From: Fictibacillus norfolkensis
GTDB lineage: Bacteria > Bacillota > Bacilli > Bacillales > Fictibacillaceae
Direction of reading: 5' to 3'
NCBI RefSeq assembly: GCF_014836645.1
Contig: NZ_JACSQM010000017.1
Coordinates: forward strand, 1-34,947
DNA length: 34,947 nucleotides
Shown: in pieces, positions 25,421 through 33,468 of the stretch
How positions within the stretch are numbered: the first letter of the stretch is position 1
Layout: the number at the start of each line of letters is the position of its first letter
The notes under the pieces: model-generated
Database searches by the model: none
What the model saw: only the letters and a program-made list of their open reading frames with translations
What the model was told of the DNA's origin: nothing
Made by a program: the position numbers and the translations under genes

Positions 25421-25534
25421 TGTGAATAACTGCAGTTACTTTATACACAGTCTGTCCACATGTGGATAGGCTGTTCTATCTTTGTTTTCTAGGGTTATCC
25501 ACACATTCACAGCGCCTAGTACTATTACTACTAT
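25421..25534 (+). promoter_or_regulatory. oriC, DnaA boxes and DnaA-trio unwinding module before dnaN
   Basis: DnaA boxes: TGTGAATAA 25421-25429 (-), TTATACACA 25441-25449 (+), TGTGGATAG 25461-25469 (-, one mismatch), TTATCCACA 25495-25503 (+), and a weak overlapping one at 25503-25511. Then comes the GC patch GCGCC and six TAN trinucleotides (TAG TAC TAT TAC TAC TAT, 25517-25534) followed by an A/T run. This is the known basal unwinding arrangement of Bacillus origins, so melting likely starts here. Confidence 0.92.
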
Positions 25535-25574
25535 TTTTTTAAAAGATTTTAATAAATATCAGGGGGGCAAAATA

Positions 25575-26717
25575 ATGAAAGTTAAGATTCAGTTAAACCA
25601 GTTGATCGAAGCTGTTCAAGATGTAATGAAAGCTGTATCTTCAAGAACAACAATTCCGATTCTTACGGGAATCAAAATGGAAGTCACATATGATGGTGTT
25701 CATCTGACTGGTAGTGATTCTGATATTTCAATTGAACGACTGATACCGGTTGAAGAAGGAGATCTTGTACATATCGAAGTGAAGCAAGAAGGAAGTGTTG
25801 TACTTCCAGCTCGTTATTTTTCAGAGATCGTTAAAAAACTTCCGAACGATTCTGTTGAGATTGAAGTAGGTGAGCGTTTTGAAACAACTCTTCGTTCAGG
25901 CGCTTCTGAATTCAGCCTTTTAGGATTAGATCCTGAAGAATACCCTAGATTACCGCAGATCGAAGAGGACTTAGTCTTTGAGATCCAAAGTGATCTCCTG
26001 AAAGCAATGATTCGCCAAACTGTCTTTGCGGTGTCCACCTCAGAAACACGCCCTATCCTAACAGGTGTTAATTGGACGTTAACTGACGGTGTTCTAAACT
26101 GTATTGCAACAGATAGTCACCGCTTAGCTGAACGTAAAATGCCGATCGATTCTCAAAGTGAAGAACTTTCATTTCAGAACGTCGTCATTCCTGGAAAGAG
26201 TTTGAACGAACTTTCAAAAATTCTTGATGAGAATGCTGAAAAAGTTCAAATCGTTGTAACGAACAATCAGATCTTGTTCAAAGCAAAAAACATCTTATTG
26301 TTCTCAAGACTATTAGACGGCAACTATCCGGATACATCTAAATTGATTCCTTCAGAGAGCAAAACAACGTTTGTTCTGAAGACAAAAGAATTCTTACAAG
26401 CGATCGACCGTGCTTCTTTATTAGCGAGAGAAGGAAGAAACAACGTCGTGAAGCTAGCAACACTCGATAACCAAACAATCGAACTCTCATCAAATTCTCC
26501 AGAGATCGGTAAAGTATTTGAACATATGATCGCAGAAGAGATCGAAGGAGAAGAACTAAAGATCTCATTCAACGCAAAATATGTGATGGAAGCTCTAAAA
26601 GTGATGGATTGCACAGAGATCAGCATCCTGTTCACAGGGGCGATGAGACCGTTTCTTATACAACCCGTATCAGACGATTCGATCCGCCAATTAATTCTAC
26701 CTGTAAGAACTTACTAA
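25575..26717 (+). CDS. dnaN: DNA polymerase III beta subunit (sliding clamp)
   Basis: Ring-shaped processivity clamp for polymerase. I place the start at the ATG of MKVKIQLNQLIEAVQDV, preceded by AGGGGGG, rather than at an upstream in-frame codon that would read through the origin boxes. This gives 380 residues, the family length, in three similar domains (about 1-125, 128-250, 253-380). The end IRQLILPVRTY is typical. Confidence 0.98.
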   Translation: MKVKIQLNQLIEAVQDVMKAVSSRTTIPILTGIKMEVTYDGVHLTGSDSDISIERLIPVEEGDLVHIEVKQEGSVVLPARYFSEIVKKLPNDSVEIEVGERFETTLRSGASEFSLLGLDPEEYPRLPQIEEDLVFEIQSDLLKAMIRQTVFAVSTSETRPILTGVNWTLTDGVLNCIATDSHRLAERKMPIDSQSEELSFQNVVIPGKSLNELSKILDENAEKVQIVVTNNQILFKAKNILLFSRLLDGNYPDTSKLIPSESKTTFVLKTKEFLQAIDRASLLAREGRNNVVKLATLDNQTIELSSNSPEIGKVFEHMIAEEIEGEELKISFNAKYVMEALKVMDCTEISILFTGAMRPFLIQPVSDDSIRQLILPVRTY

Positions 26718-26722
26718 AATAT

Positions 26723-26755
26723 AAAGCTGCCGGAATCGCCGGTGGCTTTCTTTTC
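26723..26755 (+). terminator. dnaN terminator
   Basis: Eleven-pair stem of AAAGC, two G-T pairs and CCGG (26723-26749), followed by TTCTTTT. It separates dnaA-dnaN from yaaA-recF. Confidence 0.8.
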
Positions 26756-26856
26756 TTTCTAAGTCCATCTATTTCCATCGTTTTTTGGAGAAACTAAGAC
26801 TAAATGGTTTTTATTTTTTATTTTTTGTTATTTATTTTTCTCTTTTTTTCTTCAAT

Positions 26857-26999
26857 GACAAATTGATCGGAGTGGAAGGTGCGAGACTCCTGGGGGATCA
26901 GCGGGACAGGTGAGACTCTTAATAGTGCAGAGCACTAAGAGGCTCACCGCACGCCCCCCGGAAAGCGAGCAACCTGGAACGCAGATCAACCTTTCAAAC
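26857..26999 (+). repeat. Dispersed hairpin repeat, copy R5
   Basis: Near-complete copy between dnaN and yaaA. Pairings: GGGGG/CCCCC in place of GCGGG/CCCGC, GGTGAG/CTCACC and CTCTT/AAGAG, with a more regular tip TAGTGC-AGA-GCACTA than other copies. Confidence 0.95.
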
Positions 27000-27032
27000 A
27001 CATCAAAGAAACAACCAGGAGGTTTTTTTAAA

Positions 27033-27248
27033 ATGGAAAACGTAAAGATCAACACCGAATTCATCACCCTTCAACAACTGTTGAAAACTACCGATGTCAT
27101 CCAATCAGGAGGAATGGTAAAATGGTATTTAGCAGAACATGAAGTTCTTGTGAACGGAGAACATGAAACACGCCGAGGTAAGAAACTATATGCGGGTGAT
27201 GTCGTGTCCATTCCAGAAGTAGGAGAGTTCAAGGTAACAACGGAATAG
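27033..27248 (+). CDS. yaaA: S4 domain protein YaaA
   Basis: A 71-residue RNA-binding S4-domain protein, conserved between dnaN and recF and linked to ribosome maturation in B. subtilis. The core VIQSGGMVKWYLAEHEVLVNG and RRGKKLYAGDVVSIPE form the S4 fold. I place the start at ATG 27033 after AGGAGG; the longer in-frame reading begins inside repeat R5 and is not supported. The stop is 11 bases before recF, so the two form an operon. Confidence 0.95.
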   Translation: MENVKINTEFITLQQLLKTTDVIQSGGMVKWYLAEHEVLVNGEHETRRGKKLYAGDVVSIPEVGEFKVTTE

Positions 27249-27259
27249 GGGGTATCCCT

Positions 27260-28381
27260 TTGCATATCGAAAAGCTTCAGCTTAGGAATTACAGAAATTA
27301 TAAAGAACAGTCTCTGGAGTTCGAGAATAAGGTCAATGTTTTTCTAGGTGAGAATGCACAAGGAAAAACAAATGTCATGGAATCGATCTATGTTTTGGCC
27401 ATGGCACGATCATATCGAACAGCAAAAGATAAAGAGTTGATATCTTGGGACGAAGAATATGCTAAAATAGAGGGTAGCATCAAAAAGAGAAACAGTTCTT
27501 TTGATTTAAGTCTCGTCATCTCACAAAAAGGAAAAAAAGCGAAAATCAGCCGCATCGAACAACGCCGGTTAACCGATTACGTTGGACATCTAAATGTGGT
27601 TATGTTTGCACCTGAGGATCTTAATCTTGTAAAAGGCAGTCCACAGGTGCGTCGTCGTTTTATTGATATGGAAATCGGCCAGGTTAACGCAGTTTATTTA
27701 AATGACCTTTCTGTGTACCAAAAGATTTTGTCTCAGCGAAACTCTTTATTAAGAGAGATGTATCGCAATAAAAGTCAGCAGAACATGACGATGCTCGAGA
27801 TCTTAACCGAACAGCTTATTGATAAAGCAGCCAGAGTGACATTGAAACGCATGAAATACATGGAGAAGCTTCAAAGTTGGGCAGAACCGATCCATCACGG
27901 GATATCTAGGGGGTTGGAAACGTTAAAAATTCATTACAAACCAACTATAGAGGTATGTGATGAGCTTGACTTGTCGAAAATGATAGAAGCGTTTCATCTG
28001 AAGTTTGGTAAAATAAAAGAAAAAGAGATTGACCGGGGAACTTCTTTATTTGGTCCTCATCGGGACGATCTGCTTTTTTCAGTGAATGGAAAAGACGTGC
28101 AGACATTCGGATCTCAAGGACAACAGAGAACGACTGCTCTTTCTTTGAAGCTCGCTGAGATCGATCTGATTCATTCAGAAGTCGGGGAATACCCGATCCT
28201 ATTGTTGGACGATGTGTTATCTGAACTAGATGATTTCAGACAATCACATCTTTTAAATACGATTCAAGGTAAAGTACAAACCTTTGTTACAACGACTAGT
28301 GTGGAAGGGATACACCACGAAACACTCGAGAAAGCCGCAACTTACAAAGTTCATGCAGGCTCTATAGAGCGTCTGAAATGA
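27260..28381 (+). CDS. recF: DNA replication and repair protein RecF
   Basis: SMC-like ATPase that helps load RecA at gaps. The 373 residues have Walker A GENAQGKTN (Lys36), the ABC-type signature region FGSQGQQRTTALSLKLAE and Walker B ILLLDDVLSELD near the C-terminus. The start is TTG (MHIEKLQLRNYRNY), with GGGGGT upstream; no better start is available. Operon with yaaA and remB. Confidence 0.97.
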   Translation: MHIEKLQLRNYRNYKEQSLEFENKVNVFLGENAQGKTNVMESIYVLAMARSYRTAKDKELISWDEEYAKIEGSIKKRNSSFDLSLVISQKGKKAKISRIEQRRLTDYVGHLNVVMFAPEDLNLVKGSPQVRRRFIDMEIGQVNAVYLNDLSVYQKILSQRNSLLREMYRNKSQQNMTMLEILTEQLIDKAARVTLKRMKYMEKLQSWAEPIHHGISRGLETLKIHYKPTIEVCDELDLSKMIEAFHLKFGKIKEKEIDRGTSLFGPHRDDLLFSVNGKDVQTFGSQGQQRTTALSLKLAEIDLIHSEVGEYPILLLDDVLSELDDFRQSHLLNTIQGKVQTFVTTTSVEGIHHETLEKAATYKVHAGSIERLK

Positions 28382-28391
28382 GGTGAGGACA

Positions 28392-28661
28392 TTGATTTTG
28401 CATTTAGGTGATGAAGAAGTCATTCATTCAAAAGATGTGCTGGCGATATTGGATATCAATGCGTTAAAGGCTTCTGAGTTAGCTATGGAGTTTCTTAAAA
28501 AACATGAGAACAATCAGACACTGACCGATTTAAGCGAAAATGCTGCTAAATCCGTAATCATTACAGATAAAACGATCTACCTATCTCCTCTTTCTGCCTC
28601 TACGTTAAAAAAGAGAGCCTCTGATCGACTCGAACTTGAAAATGGCTGGAATATAAAATAA
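28392..28661 (+). CDS. remB: DUF370 protein RemB (YaaB)
   Basis: Small DNA-binding-like protein; in B. subtilis YaaB (RemB) promotes matrix gene expression. The 89 residues begin MILHLGDEEVIHSKDVLAIL and carry the family segment KSVIITDKTIYLSPLSASTLKKR. I choose TTG at 28392 because AGGTGA is five bases upstream; a GTG at 28383 would add three residues but has no ribosome site. It starts 10 bases after recF. Confidence 0.9.
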   Translation: MILHLGDEEVIHSKDVLAILDINALKASELAMEFLKKHENNQTLTDLSENAAKSVIITDKTIYLSPLSASTLKKRASDRLELENGWNIK

Positions 28662-28708
28662 AGGTTTTATAAATAAAGCGTTTTTAAACCGGAATGAAGG
28701 TGAACGAA

Positions 28709-30640
28709 TTGACGACTGAACAACAGTTAGAACAACAGCAAAATTATGATGAAAGTAATATCCAGGTACTCGAAGGTCTTGAAGCCGTCCGTAAACGTCC
28801 AGGGATGTATATCGGTGCTACGAACGTACGCGGTCTTCATCATCTAGTATGGGAGATCGTCGATAACTCAATCGATGAAGCTTTAGCAGGTTATTGTGAC
28901 ACGATCCGAATTACGATCGAAGAAGATAACAGCATCACGGTAGTAGATAATGGTCGTGGGATTCCTGTAGGTATGCATGAAAAGATGGGAAGACCAGCTC
29001 TTGAAGTTATCATGACCGTTCTCCATGCCGGAGGAAAATTTGGCGGTGGAGGTTACAAAGTATCAGGCGGACTGCACGGTGTTGGTGCCTCAGTAGTTAA
29101 CGCCTTGTCAACGCTGCTTGAAGTAACCGTATCTCGTGATGGAAAGCTACATTACCAGTCTTACGAGCGCGGCGTGCCGACTGCAGATCTTAAAGTTATC
29201 GGCGAAACAGACAAGACAGGTACTCGTACTCACTTCAAACCAGACCCTGAAATTTTTACTGAATCATTAGAATATGATTTCCCTACACTCTCAAACCGTA
29301 TTCGTGAACTAGCTTACTTGAACCGTGGTCTTCGTATTATTGCGGAAGATAAGCGTGGAGAAGAGCCAGTTGTAAAGGAATACCACTATGAAGGCGGGAT
29401 TAAATCTTATGTAGAGCATATCAACCGTACGCGTGAAGTGCTGCATGAAGAACCGATCTTCGTTGAAGGGGAAAAGGACGGCATCTCGGTTGAGATCGCA
29501 TTCCAATACAACGACAGCTACGCAAGCAACATCTATTCGTTTGCGAACAACATCAATACACATGAAGGCGGTACGCACGAGTCAGGGTTCAAAACAGCTC
29601 TAACACGTGTGATCAACGATTATGGCCGTAAGAACAATCTGTTCAAAGACAACGATACGAACTTAACGGGTGAAGACGTTCGTGAAGGTCTAACAGCGAT
29701 CATCTCGATCAAACACCCTGATCCTCAGTTCGAAGGGCAAACGAAAACAAAGCTCGGAAACTCTGAAGCAAGACAGATCACAGAGTCCATCTTCTCAGAG
29801 ACGTTTTCATCATTCTTGCTAGAGAATCCGGTCGTTGCGAAATCAATCGTTGAAAAAGGGATGATGGCACTGCGTGCGCGTGTTGCTGCTAAAAAAGCAC
29901 GTGAATTAACACGACGTAAGAGTGCATTAGAAGTATCAGCATTGCCTGGTAAACTGGCAGACTGTTCTTCAAAAGATGCAAGCATCTCAGAGATCTATGT
30001 GGTTGAGGGTGACTCTGCCGGTGGATCAGCTAAGCAAGGACGTGACCGTCATTTCCAAGCGATCTTGCCACTTCGCGGTAAGATCATCAACGTTGAAAAA
30101 GCACGACTTGATAAGATCCTTTCTAATAACGAGGTTCGTGCGATCATCACGGCTTTAGGAACAGGAATCGGTGATGAGTTCGATATTACGAAAGCTCGTT
30201 ATCATAAGATCATCATCATGACAGATGCCGATGTCGATGGTGCACATATCCGTACGTTGCTTCTAACGTTCTTTTTCAGATATATGCGTCCGATCATTGA
30301 GCATGGCTATATCTATATCGCACAGCCACCGCTTTATAAAATACAGCAAGGTAAGCGAATCGAGTATGCCTATAATGATAAAGAGCTTGAAAAATTGCTG
30401 GCTGAACTTCCGCAAGTTCCTAAGCCGCAGCTTCAGCGTTATAAGGGTCTAGGAGAGATGAACCCATCACAGTTATGGGAAACGACAATGGATCCCGAGA
30501 CACGCACATTGCTACAGGTTGAAATGAAAGATGCGATGGCAGCTGATGAAACGTTCGATATCTTAATGGGCGACAAAGTTGAACCACGCCGTGACTTTAT
30601 CCAAGAAAACGCACAATATGTGACGAACTTAGATATTTAA
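28709..30640 (+). CDS. gyrB: DNA gyrase subunit B
   Basis: ATPase subunit of gyrase, which introduces negative supercoils. I choose TTG at 28709 (GAAGGTGA five bases upstream) giving 643 residues, close to other Bacillus GyrB; an ATG five codons earlier has no good ribosome site. Motifs: EIVDNSIDEA (ATP site), VVDNGRGIPV, GGLHGVGASVVNALS, QTKTKLGNSEAR, and the TOPRIM motifs EGDSAGGSA and TDADVDGAHIRTL. It probably starts its own unit with gyrA. Confidence 0.99.
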   Translation: MTTEQQLEQQQNYDESNIQVLEGLEAVRKRPGMYIGATNVRGLHHLVWEIVDNSIDEALAGYCDTIRITIEEDNSITVVDNGRGIPVGMHEKMGRPALEVIMTVLHAGGKFGGGGYKVSGGLHGVGASVVNALSTLLEVTVSRDGKLHYQSYERGVPTADLKVIGETDKTGTRTHFKPDPEIFTESLEYDFPTLSNRIRELAYLNRGLRIIAEDKRGEEPVVKEYHYEGGIKSYVEHINRTREVLHEEPIFVEGEKDGISVEIAFQYNDSYASNIYSFANNINTHEGGTHESGFKTALTRVINDYGRKNNLFKDNDTNLTGEDVREGLTAIISIKHPDPQFEGQTKTKLGNSEARQITESIFSETFSSFLLENPVVAKSIVEKGMMALRARVAAKKARELTRRKSALEVSALPGKLADCSSKDASISEIYVVEGDSAGGSAKQGRDRHFQAILPLRGKIINVEKARLDKILSNNEVRAIITALGTGIGDEFDITKARYHKIIIMTDADVDGAHIRTLLLTFFFRYMRPIIEHGYIYIAQPPLYKIQQGKRIEYAYNDKELEKLLAELPQVPKPQLQRYKGLGEMNPSQLWETTMDPETRTLLQVEMKDAMAADETFDILMGDKVEPRRDFIQENAQYVTNLDI

Positions 30641-30664
30641 GTAAGGCACGCATGCGGTAAGCAG

Positions 30665-30774
30665 TTACTTTAAAGTAAATAATCATATAAAATGCTTAGC
30701 GGTTAACGCCGCGAAAGCTGAACATAAAAGATACTGAAGCTGGACGAGGTCCAGTTTCGGTGCGTTTAAGCGCC
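30665..30774 (+). other. Structured gyrB-gyrA spacer with three inverted repeats
   Basis: TTACTTTAAAGTAA (30665-30678) is a perfect palindrome; GCTT-GCGG/CCGC-AAGC (30694-30718) forms a second hairpin; a third has 13 pairs around loop GAG (30733-30761) including CTGGAC/GTCCAG. None has a U run, so they are not standard terminators. A GCG/CGC pairing at 30762-30773 follows the third stem and its loop region overlaps none of it. Confidence 0.7.
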
Positions 30775-30826
30775 AAATTAGGGGGCTTTAAAAACCTGTT
30801 CTAAAGAGGTTATGGAGGTAGAATGA

Positions 30827-33379
30827 ATGTCTGAAATGGAACGTTCCCGGATTAAAGAAATTAATATTAGTACGGAAATGAAAGCATCATTCATGGATTA
30901 TGCTATGAGTGTTATTGTCAGCCGAGCTTTGCCAGATGTGCGTGACGGATTAAAGCCTGTTCACAGACGTATTCTTTATGCGATGAACGACCTTGGTATG
31001 ACGGCTGATAAAGCATACAAAAAATCTGCTCGTATCGTTGGGGAAGTAATCGGTAAGTATCACCCACACGGTGACTCTGCTGTATACGACACGATGGTTC
31101 GTATGGCACAGGATTTCAACTTCCGCCACATGCTGATCGACGGTCATGGTAACTTTGGTTCGGTCGATGGCGATGCAGCGGCAGCGATGCGTTATACAGA
31201 AGCTCGTATGTCTAAGATCGCCATGGAAATGGTGCGTGACATCAACAAAGACACGATTGGTTACAAAGATAACTATGATGGATCTGAACAAGAACCGGTT
31301 GTATTACCTGCTCGTTTTCCGAACTTGCTCGTTAACGGTGCTGCAGGGATCGCGGTTGGTATGGCGACGAACATTCCGCCTCATCAATTAGGTGAAGTCA
31401 TCGACGGAATTTTAGCAGTGAGTGAAAATCCGGATATCACGATTCCTGAACTGATGGAAATTATCCCAGGCCCAGACTTTCCAACGGCAGGTGAAATTCT
31501 AGGACGTGAAGGAATTCGCAAAGCCTATACAACTGGAAGAGGTTCCATCATTATCCGCGCAAAAGCTGAGATCGAAGAGATGCCTAGCGGAAAACAAGCG
31601 ATTATCGTAACGGAACTTCCTTATCAAGTAAACAAAGCACGTTTGATCGAAAAGATCGCAGAGCTCGTTCGTGATAAAAAGATCGAGGGTATCACGGATC
31701 TTCGTGATGAGTCTGACCGTAACGGTATGCGTATGGTGATGGAGATACGCCGTGATGCGAATGCAAATGTTATTTTAAATAATTTATATAAACAGACAGC
31801 TCTACAAACAAGCTTTGGTATCAATATGCTTGCACTTGTTGATGGACATCCAAAAGTTCTTAACATCAAAGAATGTTTGTATCATTACCTGAAGCATCAG
31901 CAAGTCATCATCCGTCGCCGTACGGAATTTGATCTTAAAAAAGCAGAAGCAAGAGCTCATATCCTAGAAGGTCTTCGTATCGCACTAGATCATCTGGATG
32001 AAGTTATTGCACTTATCCGTGGATCAAGAACAACGGATCTTGCGCGTGAAGGCTTAATGGAAAAGTTTGAACTAAGCTACGAGCAATCTCAAGCTATCTT
32101 AGATATGAGATTGCAGCGTTTAACAGGCTTAGAGCGAGACAAAATCGAGAACGAATACAACGATCTTATTACCTTAATTACAGAATTGAGAGCGATTCTT
32201 GCAGATGAACAAAGAATTCTTGAGATTATTCGTACAGAGCTTATCGAGATCAAAGAAAAGTATGACAACCCTAGACGTACGATCATCTCTGTAGGCTTTA
32301 ATAGTATTGAAGACGAAGATCTGATTCCTCGTTCAAACATCGTAATTACATTAACGAACAAAGGCTACATCAAGCGCCTTCCTATCTCTACTTACCGTTC
32401 ACAGCGTCGTGGTGGTAGAGGAATCCAAGGAATGGGCACGAGTGAGGATGACTTTGTTGAACAGTTGTTTACGACAAATACGCACAACTATATCCTGTTC
32501 TTCACTAATAAAGGGAAGGCTTATAGGCTAAAAGGCTATGAGATTCCTGAATATGGAAGAACTGCAAAAGGTATCCCTATCATCAACTTGCTGCAGATCG
32601 AGCAAGGTGAAACGATCTCTGCTGTTATTCCTGTAGAAGATATGGACAGTGATGAGATCTACCTGAACTTCATGACGAAGCAAGGGATCACAAAACGTTC
32701 TCCGTTATCAGCTTATAGCAACATCCGAAAAGGTGGTCTTTTCGCGATCAACCTTCGTGAAGAAGATGAGCTGATGGGTGTTCGTTTAACAGATGGAACA
32801 AAAGATATTATCGTAGGAACGAAGCAAGGAATGTCGATTCGTTATCAAGAGACTGACGTTCGATCAATGGGTAGAACAGCAACTGGTGTTAAAGCCATCA
32901 CTCTTGGCAATGACGATGCGGTTGTAGGTATGGAAGTCTTAGATGAAACACAAGATATCTTGATCGTTACAGACCGAGGTTACGGAAAACGTACACCTAT
33001 GAGTGAATACCGTCTTCAATCACGTGGTGGTAAAGGGATCAAAACGGTAAACATCACTGAAAAGAACGGTCCGGTTGTTACGCTTAAGACTGTAACAGAT
33101 GAAGAAGACCTCATGATCATTACAGCTAAAGGAATCATCATTCGTATGAACATCTCAGGCATCTCTCAAATGGGACGAAACACTCAAGGTGTAAGATTGA
33201 TGACCATGACTGAAACGAATCACGTAGCAACAGTTGCTGTTGTAGAACGTGAAGAAGAAACGGATGAGTTGCTTGATGAGAATGGTGACCCTATCATCAT
33301 AGAAGGTGAAGAAGGTATAGCACCTGCTGAAGAAACAACAGCTCCAGAAACGGATACAAACGAAGAGAATAACGAATAA
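30827..33379 (+). CDS. gyrA: DNA gyrase subunit A
   Basis: DNA-cleaving subunit of gyrase. In the 850 residues the catalytic tyrosine is Tyr123 (AAMRYTEARMSKIA). The quinolone region HPHGDSAVYDTMV has Ser and no obvious resistance residue. The C-terminal wrapping domain has the GyrA box QRRGGRG and repeated blades. The end is an acidic tail of about 40 residues from EREEETDELL onward, longer than the common Bacillus form. ATG follows GGAGGTAGAATGA. The spacer from gyrB is 186 bases. Confidence 0.99.
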   Translation: MSEMERSRIKEINISTEMKASFMDYAMSVIVSRALPDVRDGLKPVHRRILYAMNDLGMTADKAYKKSARIVGEVIGKYHPHGDSAVYDTMVRMAQDFNFRHMLIDGHGNFGSVDGDAAAAMRYTEARMSKIAMEMVRDINKDTIGYKDNYDGSEQEPVVLPARFPNLLVNGAAGIAVGMATNIPPHQLGEVIDGILAVSENPDITIPELMEIIPGPDFPTAGEILGREGIRKAYTTGRGSIIIRAKAEIEEMPSGKQAIIVTELPYQVNKARLIEKIAELVRDKKIEGITDLRDESDRNGMRMVMEIRRDANANVILNNLYKQTALQTSFGINMLALVDGHPKVLNIKECLYHYLKHQQVIIRRRTEFDLKKAEARAHILEGLRIALDHLDEVIALIRGSRTTDLAREGLMEKFELSYEQSQAILDMRLQRLTGLERDKIENEYNDLITLITELRAILADEQRILEIIRTELIEIKEKYDNPRRTIISVGFNSIEDEDLIPRSNIVITLTNKGYIKRLPISTYRSQRRGGRGIQGMGTSEDDFVEQLFTTNTHNYILFFTNKGKAYRLKGYEIPEYGRTAKGIPIINLLQIEQGETISAVIPVEDMDSDEIYLNFMTKQGITKRSPLSAYSNIRKGGLFAINLREEDELMGVRLTDGTKDIIVGTKQGMSIRYQETDVRSMGRTATGVKAITLGNDDAVVGMEVLDETQDILIVTDRGYGKRTPMSEYRLQSRGGKGIKTVNITEKNGPVVTLKTVTDEEDLMIITAKGIIIRMNISGISQMGRNTQGVRLMTMTETNHVATVAVVEREEETDELLDENGDPIIIEGEEGIAPAEETTAPETDTNEENNE

Positions 33380-33384
33380 TTTCT

Positions 33385-33421
33385 AAAAAGAGGAAAATGA
33401 ATCTACATTTTCCTCTTTTTT
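33385..33421 (+). terminator. gyrA terminator
   Basis: Fifteen-base arms AAAAAGAGGAAAATG/CATTTTCCTCTTTTT (33385-33399, 33406-33420) with a six-base loop, ending in a T run. Confidence 0.9.
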
Positions 33422-33468
33422 ATATGTAAAATAAAATTATGACCTTCCAAATAAAAGGAGCTTTTTGT

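Noticed and set aside
25482..25574. Longer N-terminus for DnaN
   Set aside because: It would read through the DnaA boxes and trio module; the ATG at 25575 has a strong ribosome site and the family N-terminus.
3641..26999. Identification of the hairpin element as the Bacillaceae-1 RNA motif
   Set aside because: That motif is characterised by two RUCCU terminal loops near rRNA operons; I do not see those loops in these copies, and the copies are not tied to rRNA genes.
26910..27032. Longer N-terminus for YaaA
   Set aside because: The extra codons lie within repeat R5; the ATG at 27033 has an AGGAGG site and matches the family start.
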